Below, in pieces: positions 55,351 to 64,000 of a stretch of 64,000 nt of DNA. Every line of letters begins with the position of its first letter. Within the stretch, counting starts at the first letter, position 1. The position numbers and the translations under genes are program-made. The notes beneath the pieces were generated by a model. The model did not search any database. It was not told the origin of the DNA and worked only from the letters and a program-made list of their open reading frames with translations. The stretch is taken from the NCBI GenBank assembly GCA_930367215.1, contig OV884059.1:33037882-33101881 (forward strand), in the 5' to 3' direction. Source of the DNA: Pollenia angustigena. Taxonomy: Eukaryota > Arthropoda > Insecta > Diptera > Polleniidae.

Positions 55351-56192
55351 AAGGGTGGCCGATAATGCAAGATGTTAATTTTGAGCCACACCTAAACTTC
55401 AAATTTCTTGCCCAACTTAATTTGACATTTCTTTGAATGAGTGTTTGACAAATTCAACCAAATTCACAAATTCAATTGAACAGCGCGCTAAGATTGTTGA
55501 AGCCTTTTACGAAAATGGGCGTTCAAATCAAAATGCCTTTTATGCACTTCGTGATTTTTTTGGTCAGCATAATCGACCAAATGTGTCCACAATTGGGAGA
55601 GTTGTTCGGAAATTTCAGTAAACCGGATCTGTATGAAATGTGAAAACACTTGCGTGTGCTCGCCCACTCCGTTCTGCGGCTGGTGGCGTCATCGGGCTGT
55701 ACTTTTTCGAATATGAGGTCGGCCAATCAGATACCGTGAGTAGAGTTCACTATCGCAGAAAGATAACGGACTTCTTGTGGCCAGAAATTTAGGATACGGA
55801 CCTGGACGATATGTGGTTTTAACAAAATGGTGTCACTTGCCACACAGCCAACGAAACAATTGTTCTTTTGCGCGAGAAATTCAACGGCCGTGTCTCATGT
55901 CGTGGCGATGTTAATTGGCCGCCAAGATCATGTGAAAAAGTGTACATCAATAAGCCGAGAACAGTTTAAGAGCTAAAGGATGAGATAATTATGTCTCAGA
56001 GTCGTTAACAAAATGGATCATCGGATAGAGGTATGCCACCGAAACCGTGGCGGCCATTTAGACGATATTTTTTTTGTTTCACACATAATTGTCATGGGTC
56101 CTTCTATCATAATAAAAAATATTAACATAATTGTCTAAAAACTTTTTGTTTTATTTACAATTAATATCGTGAGTTTTGATTGGACCACCCTT
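55351..56192 (+). mobile_element. Mariner-family element M5 (AAGGGTGG ends)
   Basis: Left end AAGGGTGGCC and right end GGACCACCCTT; the left flank is TT where TA would be expected, and the right flank is TA. Internal deletions make it 842 bp. Confidence 0.82.
55433..56090 (+). pseudogene. Mariner-type transposase M5, heavily degraded
   Basis: From about 55,475: IEQRAKIVEAFYENGRSNQN and ALRDFFGQHNRPNVSTIGRV (N-terminal DNA-binding region), a stop, then a deletion jump to AAGGVIGLYF of the catalytic core, DMWF then a stop and NGVTCHTANETIVLLREKF, where the second catalytic D is N. Compared with M4, much of the middle is missing. The third aspartate region is deleted. Confidence 0.82.
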
Positions 56193-56199
56193 TATGATG

Positions 56200-56645
56200 C
56201 CTACACAAGGCAGGGCTGGGAAAGATGCCCAATATAAGCTGGGTAAATCGCTCTTCTACGTAAAATATGGATATGAAAACAACATTGCTCTACGGTAGTG
56301 AGACTTGGCACATCTCTAAAGCACTTATAAACCATGACCATTCAAAAATAAACAAATTTATCAGCGCAATGTTGAAAATCTTTAAGCCAAATACAATTAC
56401 AAGCGAAAAGTTGTAAAGGAGATCCTGAAAAACTGGAATCAAAATTTAAATAAAGAGGAGAAAATATAAATGGGTTGGTCACACTCTCCGTAGACCAGCC
56501 GAGAGCATCATTAGAAGAACTATCCAATGGAACCCGCAGGGATAGCGAAGATAAAGAAACCAACCTAAACATACATGGCGAAGGAATTTAAATACAGAAT
56601 TTTAACCTCACAGTAAAAAATTTTTAGGTTTCTGGAAGCACGAAA
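56200..56645 (+). pseudogene. Non-LTR RT C-terminal fragment (RTE-like?)
   Basis: LLYGSETWHISKALINHDHS, FISAMLKIFKPN, then WVGHTLRRPAESIIRRTIQW and WNPQG followed by HTWRRNLNTE. The YGSETW and WxGHxLRRP ... WNPQG pattern is widespread at the C-terminus of RTE-like LINE reverse transcriptases. Two or more frame changes. Unrelated to the minus-strand LINE that follows. Confidence 0.68.
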
Positions 56646-56671
56646 ACTACATGAGCGCTAATATATGCGTT

Positions 56672-57555
56672 GGCTATTAGTTAGTTAGTTAGTTAGTTAA
56701 ATGTTCTTTATTTAATTCATTTCTTTGTGATAACAATTTTTTTTAAATAATAAATAAAATAATAATAAACAAAAATAAAAATTAAAAAAAATAAGAACGT
56801 ACGACTATGACTTAATGTCGTCAGTCGGAGAGAGATAAATATGATAGTGTTTTTGTGTATTATATAATAAGGTTAATAGTTAAACTCATTTAAGAGCTCC
56901 TTCCTGTAACCTATTGCATGTGTAATGAATCCATATATTTCTTTAAAATTTTCTGTAGGGTTGTTTACAATAATTATTAACTCATTTTCAGTCAAGGTAA
57001 ACTTTTTAAAATGTTTATATCTGATATGACGCAAAATAGGACATATGGCTATGAAATGTAAGATATTTTCAATCTGATTAAGATTGCATAACGAGCAATC
57101 ACGGGATCTTTGCTGCTGAAACCTTGTTCCATTTAATTCAAGCAGGTCACTTCTAACTTTGAATATGTAGCTAATAGCTGTCGTGTTATTTGAAATTTCA
57201 AAATATGATTGAGGCCTCGTGTAATTGAGTTTAGAGTAAAACCGGTTTGTAGTAGCTGCTTTTTCTAACTGATTTTGTAGTTCTCTACGTTTCAATCCTG
57301 ATAAAATATCAAATCTTAATTGTTCCCAGCTTTCTTTTGTAGAACACTCGGAAATACTGGAGGTATTTACTTCATTAGCTAGTGCATCTATTTGCTCATA
57401 CCAATAGACTTTTTTTTGCATAATAATTCTTGTAAGCTGGTTTGGTAAACGGTCGTTGTTGTAATCATGTAATGTTCTAATAATATATCTTAGATGTAAA
57501 TCCAATGTAAATATAAAATTATTCTCTACACCAGTTTCCAGTATCAATATATATG
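56672..57555 (-). mobile_element. 5'-truncated LINE ending in (CTAA)n
   Basis: On the minus strand an open frame (57,547-56,873) is followed by a short 3' UTR and a tail of TTAG repeats on the plus strand (56,674-56,697). Confidence 0.7.
56873..57547 (-). pseudogene. LINE ORF2 C-terminal domain with CCHC-type cluster
   Basis: A 224-codon open frame. Near residues 145-175, CSLCNLNQIENILHFIAICP gives a CxxC...H...C cluster as found at the C-terminus of several LINE ORF2 proteins. Upstream, ISYIFKVRSDLLELNGTRFQ is consistent with the same region. No RT motifs remain because of truncation. The exact clade is not clear. Confidence 0.6.
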
Positions 57556-57619
57556 TGGGTGTAAAAGGTGGCAGTTTTAAAATTTTTTTAAAAAGAATCG
57601 TAAAAGTTGGCTATTATAC

Positions 57620-57750
57620 ATTTTTATTTAAAATGTAATCAAGTGAAGTAAACGTTTAATCAAGTAAATTAAACGTTTAATCATGTGTACTAAACGTTTA
57701 ATTGACAATATTAATTTGCACCAGTAAACAAATTAATAATATCAATTAAA
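57620..57750. repeat. Fragment of the TTAATTCACTTGATTAAA family
   Basis: Repeats of AATTAAACGTTTAATCA-type sequence; matches 44.4-44.5 kb. Confidence 0.6.
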
Positions 57751-57751
57751 C

Positions 57752-57872
57752 GTTTCTCGATTCGATAGCATTTATTTCGATTCGTTTAGTATCGACTGAA
57801 ACAATTAAAAATAAAATTGCTTTCGAATCGAGAAAGTACTCGATCACGACTACCAGAATCAGGCCCCAGGTT
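57752..57872. repeat. Foldback relic related to 19.1 kb
   Basis: GAAAGTACTCGATCACGACT near 57,830 matches the 19.27-kb arm; the left arm is reduced. Confidence 0.6.
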
Positions 57873-57944
57873 TGTAAGGGGGTAATGTGCTTTTCTCCCT
57901 TACAAAACAGGTTACCAGTAGGCTCCATTTTCATATAAGAAAAA

Positions 57945-58620
57945 GCAAAAATAAAAAGGGCTAATTCGGCTGTGCCAAATCCTTGATACCCTCCACCGAG
58001 AGTAAGTATATTTCAGGAGTGGACTCTACTGACCACACAGTAGAATTATTTGTGGCGCTTTTAGGCGTATTAAAGTCTATTCTAAAAAGTACGCTTTATA
58101 CGGAAGCTTTGGTAAACCATGGGCCGATTATCGCAAAATTGCATAGTGCTATTTTTAACCATATAAACTTAAATTAGACCGAATTTTACCATAATAAAAA
58201 TTATTCGTTGCGGCTTCAGTCGTATTGAAGGGTTAAATGGGTTAAATATGGGCCGATCTTCTACGAAACTTGGCAGCATGAAACTATCGCAGACCAAATT
58301 TTACCATTTGAACATTATTTGTTACGTACATATTTAATTCTTTTCCAAAAGTACGCTTTATATGGGACCTCTGGCAAATTGTTGACCGATTCTTTCAAAT
58401 TAAATAAGTATGATTTCCAGTCGTATAGAACCAGTTTGTTAAAATTTAAATAACAACCGATGTATTCGGCTTTTATGTCTTGAGTTGTTTTTAGGTGAGA
58501 GTATGATTCCAACAGGGCATGGTCAAATCGGCAAAATCGATGAAGAATTAATTACTCAAGGACCCAATACCTAATGGAGTCTTTAATGAAAGTTGAAAAT
58601 ATGGAGGAGGTATAAAAAAA
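57945..58620 (+). mobile_element. Dispersed repeat, ATTCGGC palindrome end (short)
   Basis: Palindrome ATTCGGCTGTGCCAAAT at 57,964-57,980, a TACCCTCCACCG motif, and a truncated end near GGAGGTATAAAAAAAT. Confidence 0.65.
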
Positions 58621-59049
58621 TTGCATCGAAAATTAAGTTTTGCGGGTGTAGTTTTTGCTCATATCTCAGCCATTTATTAGCCGATCTTGCAGAATTTCAA
58701 TAGCAAAATTCATAACACTTAATGTGAGAAAGATAGAAAACCATCTAGTCCCCAGCTGATGTGGGGTCTGATGAAAACTAATTTCAACAGACATTACTCA
58801 TAAGGATCAGAATTATATTGTGTGGGAATCGGTTCAAATTGATCATTTCGTGTTGTGAACAGATTTTTTTTTGTGAATTTGTAAAAAAAGCCATATTTTT
58901 CCGTCCACCAGAGACTGGACTTAGAACGTTTATGTGTCTAACTTTGTTATAGACCTAAGTAATTTTAATTAATTGGGACAAGTATCTTCTATTGAATAAA
59001 GTCGAAAAGTGAAAATTGCAGGGTGTTAAGACACACGACTTAAAGGCCG
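58621..59049. other. No gene; degraded repeat text
   Basis: Phrases such as CATATCTCAGCCATTTATTA resemble interiors of the dispersed repeat; no gene. Confidence 0.5.
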
Positions 59050-60084
59050 TTTTTATACCCTTCACCTCAGGTGGAATAGCGTATATATAAGTTTGTCATT
59101 CAGTTTGTAATATCTACAATATTGATCTAAGACCCTATAAAGAATAAATATTTTGGGTCCTTATGAGGAGAGAAGTTGATTTAACCATGTCCGTCTGTCC
59201 GTCCGTCTTACGTTTGATATGTGTTTTAAGGAGACTCCAGACATGATAGCGGCTAAGTTGTTTTACATTTATGTCACATATAGTCTACCATTTCTTGCTA
59301 TTAAAATTCAGCCAGGCCGGTCTAAAAATGACTGAGATATGAGCAAAAAACCACGACTACCTCTAATTTTTTTCCAAAAATCCCTTGTTGTTGTATTTTT
59401 ATTACTTTTTTCTGTATATCTGGAGAATGGCAAGAGCCAAAGTTTCCAAATTAGGTACACACATTTAGATTATCAATACACAGCATCCCACACAATGTGG
59501 GCGGGAGCGGAGAAGTGGGCGTGGTACCTCCTGTACAAAAAATATCAAAAATTTTATAAAAACCTGATTTTTTGGACTGTTATATGACCTATGGTTTTCC
59601 CTTATATATCAAAAGATCGGAAATCTTTTTTCTGAAAAACTCGGAAAAATCGGTTTAGATACGAAAAAGTTATGACCAAAGTAATAATTTTTTTAAGTAC
59701 CAACTTTCGGGAACCATAGATCTTCCCGAGTCCAAAACTTATAACCCAACTAACTGGCAAATTTCTTCTTAAACACGTCGGTATATAAATCTGTCAAATC
59801 GGTTAAGAAATAGCAGAGTTATGACCAAAATACCGAAATCCCAAAAAATTACTCTTTTTATACCCTTCACCCCAGGTGGAAAAGGGTATATACAAGTTTG
59901 TCATTACGTTTGTAATTTCTATAATATTGATCTAAGACCCTATATTCTGGGTCCTTATGAGGAGAGAAGTTGATTTAACCATGTGTTGTTTTGTTTTTGT
60001 CTTGTTGCTCTGTATTCTGCTCGCAAAATGGTGAAGGGTATATAAGATTCGGCACAGCCGAATATAGCACTCTTACTTGTTTTT
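59050..60084 (-). mobile_element. Dispersed repeat, reverse copy with duplicated end unit
   Basis: Reads in reverse along 7,578-9,182, with long matching stretches. The TATACCCTTCACC end unit occurs twice (59,053 and 59,859), followed by the palindrome ATTCGGCACAGCCGAAT at 60,047-60,063 and CTCTTACTTGTTTTT. The 82-codon frame at 59,339 is not a gene. Confidence 0.78.
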
Positions 60085-61010
60085 AAATAAGTTTATTTGT
60101 ACACAAATTGAATGAAATCAAAAAATTTGTCATCTGCGCCCCTTAGAAATTTGTTTCACTGAAGAGCGCTGAAAACATTTTTGTATTCAGTTTCTGAGTC
60201 CAAAATGTTAGCGGCAACAATTTAAAAGAAATTGCTTTAAATAAAAATCGGAAAATATTAAGAGATTCTATAGGATTTATGCAAAAATAGATAAAACAAC
60301 AAAAAAGAAACTTATTAACAAGGAAATTAAACAAACAAAATAAAGGAAACAAATTAACAAAATAAAAAAATTAATCCTCCACTCAACACAAATAAAATTA
60401 AAACACACAGATACTCTACATGTCTCACGTATGTATGTATATGTAAAAAGATATTTATGTACATACATATATAGATATTTGTAAATATATTTTTAAAGTT
60501 GTATCTGTTCAGAGTTGAAATGCCAAAGGAAAAAAGGGGAGTTGTTTTTTATTGGGTGTTGGAAAGAAAAGTTTGTTTTTTTTTACTGTCAGAATGGTAT
60601 CATTTATTCAAAGTCTAGATGTCTGTTTGCTTGGCAGCCCCAAACCAGCAACAAAAGAAAAAAAACAAAAGCAGAGACATCAGCAGTAACGTCGGAAGGC
60701 AGACAGTCAGGCAAGTGGAAATTAATTGAATTGAGTGTGCGTTCATATAGATTCGTGTAAAATGATAATGGAAAACAAATTATTTTCAATGTCTTTATAT
60801 ATGTATGCTTGTATGTATATGTATTTAAGCATAAGGTAAATATATATGGCTGTGTGGGTAAAACGGAGTCCTTATTTATTGTATCTATATACTTATACAT
60901 GTGTGTATAAACACCATTTTCTATTGAAATAAAATGCAGTTTAAAGCTTTGTCTATGCAAAAAATTTCTTTAAAAATGTTTCAACACAAAAAAAATCAAC
61001 TCCAAAATTG
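60085..61010. other. No gene seen
   Basis: AT-rich with TATG/TATA microsatellite-like stretches near 60,430-60,480 and 60,800-60,900. Confidence 0.5.
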
Positions 61011-61014
61011 TTTA

Positions 61015-61145
61015 CCAATGAAAGCATTAATCAAAAATAAAATCAGTTTTAATTAAAAATTTAATCAAGTGAATTAAACCTTTTACCTATATAATATTAT
61101 TTTTTTTTACTGGTGTAAACTTAATTAATTTTTTAATTAATGTCA
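61015..61145. repeat. Fragment of the TTAATTCACTTGATTAAA family
   Basis: Contains AATCAAGTGAATTAAACC and ACTGGTGTAAACTTAATTAA. Confidence 0.6.
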
Positions 61146-61204
61146 GGATATTTCGTGTTAAATATTGTCTTACAATATCTAAACGATCGCCTGTTCTGAT
61201 ACTA

Positions 61205-62016
61205 AAGGGTGGTTAAATTGTAAGGGCCGATGTTGAATGTGAACCACACCTAAACGCCAAGTTTTTTCCGAATTTTATTTGACATTTTGCTATTTCAGAC
61301 TTACTCAATTTGAACCATGGAGAGATACACAATCCAACAACGTGTTAAAGTTATCCAGACTTATTATGAAAATGGGCGTTCAAATCAAAATGCATATCGT
61401 GCACTTCGTGATTTTTTTGGTCAATTTGATCGTCCAAATGTGCGTACAATCGCAAATATCGTGGAAAAATTCGAGCAAACCGGGTCTGTAGAAGATGTGA
61501 GAACACCAGTGCATGCTCGTACAGCTCGTACTGCAGAAAATATTGCTGCTGTTCGCGATAGTGTGGCTGAAGAGCCGTCCACCTCAACTCGTCGTCGTGC
61601 CCAACAATTGCACCTCTCACGCTCGTCGTTGATGAACATTATGCATAAAGACTTGCATTTACACGCTTACACGGTGCAATTGGCTCAAGAACTAAAGCCT
61701 CTTGACCATTCCAAACGTCGTGAATGGGCAGAATGGTGGCAAGAAATGGCAACAGTGGATGATCAATTTTCGAAGAAAATCATCTTCAGTGATGAGGCAC
61801 ATTTTCACCTCAGTGGATTCGTCAATAAATAGAATTGCCGCATTTGGGCGAATGAGAATCCAAGAGTGATTGTCGAAAAACCAATGCACCCACAAAGAGT
61901 GACTGTTTGGTGCGGTTTATGGGCTGGCGGCATTATCGGGCCGTATTTTTTCCAAAATGGGGCCGGTCAGGCAGTTACTGTGAATGGTGTTCGCTATCGT
62001 GAGATGATAACGAACT
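61205..62016 (+). mobile_element. Mariner-family element M4, 3'-truncated
   Basis: TA (61203-61204) precedes the left end AAGGGTGGTTAAATTG. The element stops abruptly near 62,016, within the coding region, where M3-like sequence is replaced by TAGAATCGAATCTC. Confidence 0.88.
61317..62016 (+). pseudogene. Mariner-type transposase M4, longest N-terminal copy
   Basis: An open frame of 171 codons begins MERYTIQQRVKVIQTYYENG. It covers both helix-turn-helix parts (ALRDFFGQFDRPNVRTIANI; STSTRRRAQQLHLSRSSLMN) and reaches FSDEAHFHLSGFVNK, with the first catalytic aspartate. A single TAG at 61,830 interrupts it; the frame then continues NCRIWANENPRVIVEKPMHP to VTVWCGLWAGGIIGPYFF and REMITN before truncation. 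The second and third aspartates are missing. ATG at 61,317 aligns with that of M3 at 19,569. Same superfamily as M1/M2 but a distinct family. Confidence 0.9.
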
Positions 62017-62190
62017 TATATAGAATCGAATCTCTATAGAATCGAAAATCTCCCTTTTTATTTTACAAATGTTTTCAACCATTCAAATATATAGGACAGG
62101 TTTTTCGATCAAGTTTGAACTTAGTTTAACGTAGTGTAGGATTTTTCCGGCGAAATGTGACTTCTTTTATTATTTCATTAAAGACTTACT
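62017..62190. other. No gene seen
   Basis: Starts with a local duplication of ATAGAATCGAA (62,020-62,045). Confidence 0.5.
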
Positions 62191-62192
62191 GC

Positions 62193-62302
62193 CTTATTTA
62201 TAAAAAATAAAAAAGGTTAATAAAGGCTTTATGAAACTAATTTTCATACAAAATCCGTTTAATAAACCCTTTATTAACATGTTTTATTTTTTATAAATTA
62301 GA
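62193..62302. repeat. Foldback MITE-like hairpin
   Basis: Arms TTATTTATAAAAAATAAAAA and the inverse TTTTATTTTTTATAAATTA, continued by GGTTAATAAAGG/CCCTTTATTAAC. About 110 bp, non-coding. Confidence 0.75.
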
Positions 62303-62836
62303 CCGCAACACTTTAAGCAAAACTAAGTTGTCCCGTCAAAATGTTGTATACAAACTTGGTAATAGCTGCAATGTTTTCAGATTAACTAAGTCAAGTATAT
62401 CGGAGATCTTAAAAACTTAGCCGTAATCATCAAAAAACCATCAAAATCCACCTTAAGAGTCACCCTATGAATTTACTAGACAAAGCGAGTAAAACCCCAT
62501 TCTTAAATTTCTAACGGATGATATTAACATCCGTTGTCACATTTGCGTTGTCCGTTGTTGTCAATCTTATAAAAAAAAATATTGCAAATCAAGAACAAAT
62601 AAGTAAAAAATACCACACGTTGTATCATCAAGAACGACATGTTGTCAAATTAAGAATGAAGAAGCAAATCTTTTTTCCAAATCAAGAAGTTTAGATTTCT
62701 GTTTCTTTTTAGTAACTTGTAAGCGCTGAAGAAAAAAAATATATAATAAATTAAGGCTTTTACGAATGGTAAGGTAAATACCAAATTATTCTCGACAATA
62801 CAACAACCCCTCTTTGCACAGATATGGAATGCGGAG
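62303..62836. other. No gene seen
   Basis: Non-coding AT-rich DNA. Confidence 0.5.
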
Positions 62837-62989
62837 TGTTTTATTTATTTATTTCAGTCTATAGATTAAAAATCCTTACAGACATAAGTGTTTAAATAAG
62901 AGTACAATAAATAAAGAATTATTTTATTAATTAATTTAAATAAACAATAATTTTTCTTTTTAAAACATCGTTACTATCAGAAAAGTCAA

Positions 62990-64000
62990 TTAGATGTTAT
63001 GGTCTATTAAATTTTACGCAAATTTGACGAAAGGAGTCGTTGTTAGCATAAACAGAACGATAGTACTTTAAACTTAACAGCTGAAAGTTTCGTGTAGGTC
63101 TAGCTGGAACATTTAAGCTAATTTTACTCAACAAGAAACCGGAATCGACATCGCCGCGTATAAGACCCATTAAAAACAAAATACTAAGCATTGCCCTTCG
63201 ACTTTTTAACGTCGGTAACTTAATAAGACCAAGTCTGCTTTCATATGAAGGTAATACAAGCGAATTCCATCCAAGACCTCTTAAACAAAATAAAAGGAAC
63301 TGTTTCTGTACAGATTCAATGCTGTTGATAGATGTATTAAAGTAAGGATCCCATACAATTGATCAATATTCCAGAATAGGGCGAACCAGAGACGTATATA
63401 GATGTTTAGTGATATATTTTTTTTTTTTTTTTTAATTTATTTTTATTATTGAATCTTTCTTATCGAAATTTACAATATGTATTCAAATCTTAATTCTACT
63501 TGTTGTTTATGAGTTGTTACCAGTGTAACCACTAACTGCTGTATTCAAATTCTAAAAATGTCTTCTAGTTAGGCTCAAAGTATCGGTTCTTTTTAGCCTC
63601 TGGTGACCTTCGAACTGAAGCAGACCCCGAGCGAGGTGATATATGGGTCAGAAAATTCTTTCGACCAACGTTTCATAAAGCCAAGTACTCCATTAGCTTT
63701 ATTTACCATCAATGAAATGTGGTCGCAGAATTTTAGTTTATGATCTAATAGAATACCGAGATCATTAATATTGTAAACTTTATCCAGTAATGTTCCATTT
63801 AGATAATAACTAGTATCAAGTTTTAATAAGCGGAAAAATGACATGTGTTTACATATTATCAAGTTTAAATCCAATAAGTTGTAATTACACCATTCAGAGA
63901 AAAGTTCAATGTCATCCCTCAAAGAGGATTGCTCAATAATATTGTTAAACGAATTAACAATTTTTACATCATCAGCATACATGAGTATGTTGGAGTACTG
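62990..64000 (-). pseudogene. LINE C reverse transcriptase, partial and interrupted
   Basis: At the right edge LMYADDVKIVNSFN-type sequence gives the YADD catalytic box. The frame 63,982-63,593 continues with WCNYNLLDLNLIICKHMSFF and GVLGFMKRWSKEFSDPYITS, closely parallel to LINE B (GVLAFIKRWAKEFTDPMITK). Past the insertion at 63,418-63,635 the thumb resumes: VQKQFLLF and then MLSILFLMGLIRGDVDSGFL (63,191-62,997). A few stops (for example near 63,362) mark it as a pseudogene. Confidence 0.87.
63418..63635 (-). mobile_element. 5'-truncated Jockey insertion with 9-bp duplication
   Basis: GTGATATAT at 63409-63417 is exactly repeated at 63636-63644. The 218 bp are the 3' end of the 27.8-32.4-kb Jockey family, including its poly-A tail and the last ORF2 codons, with about four substitutions. 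A textbook 5'-truncated LINE insertion into LINE C. Confidence 0.95.

Larger units (their letters stand above)
62837..64000 (-). mobile_element. LINE C, same clade as LINE B, runs off the right edge
   Basis: A 3' (AAAT)n tail appears as TTATTTATTTATTT at 62,840-62,856. Coding remnants follow on the minus strand and continue past the window end. Split by a 218-bp Jockey fragment at 63,418. Confidence 0.85.

Noticed and set aside
59339..59587. 82-codon gene, also readable at 8,693-9,031 as a 112-codon frame on the other strand
   Set aside because: Both are the same non-coding repeat in opposite orientation; frames are not conserved as protein.

Overview
This window looks like nuclear DNA of a dipteran insect, most likely a higher (calyptrate-like) fly. 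It is strongly AT-rich, has no prokaryotic gene layout, and is almost entirely built from transposable elements (TEs): Jockey-type LINEs, mariners with DD41D spacing, hAT, PIF/Harbinger-like, pogo-like, piggyBac-like, Mutator-like and Penelope-like elements. The host assignment is inference. I found no host gene exon, rRNA gene, genuine tRNA gene or CRISPR array that I could defend.

Layout. 1-10.5 kb: diverged tandem repeats, small inverted-repeat elements, a hAT element with an 8-bp target duplication, and a copy of a dispersed repeat that carries a 225-bp hairpin. 10.5-17.5 kb: a MITE, then a LINE (A) split by a second LINE (B), then two more MITEs. 17.5-26.6 kb: three deleted mariner copies, a hAT transposase pseudogene with a nested hAT MITE, a pogo-like MITE inside a larger TA-flanked element, and a tRNA-derived SINE. 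27.8-32.4 kb: a complete Jockey-like LINE with a 10-bp target duplication, an overlapping ORF1 stop/ORF2 start and a DPE-like promoter motif. 33.7-38.2 kb: a TIR element holding a Penelope-like element whose 328-bp flanks are inverted and look identical; they carry a hammerhead-like motif. 42.8-48.8 kb: a PIF-like MITE and a three-level nest (CACTG-ended element > 9-bp-TSD Mutator-like element > CACAG-ended element). 48.8-64 kb: LINE fragments, dispersed repeats, a piggyBac-like element, two more mariners and a LINE running off the right edge.

All protein-coding material I can recognise is transposase, gag, endonuclease or reverse transcriptase, and every copy is broken by frameshift, stop, deletion or nesting. 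Many boundaries can still be fixed to the base because target duplications survive, so insertions can be ordered. The most unusual items are the Penelope-like element, the independent mariner copies sharing one internal deletion, and the paralogous empty site that confirms the Mutator-like insertion. No host pathway can be inferred. I see no evidence of a new defence or metabolic system; the interest lies in TE structure.
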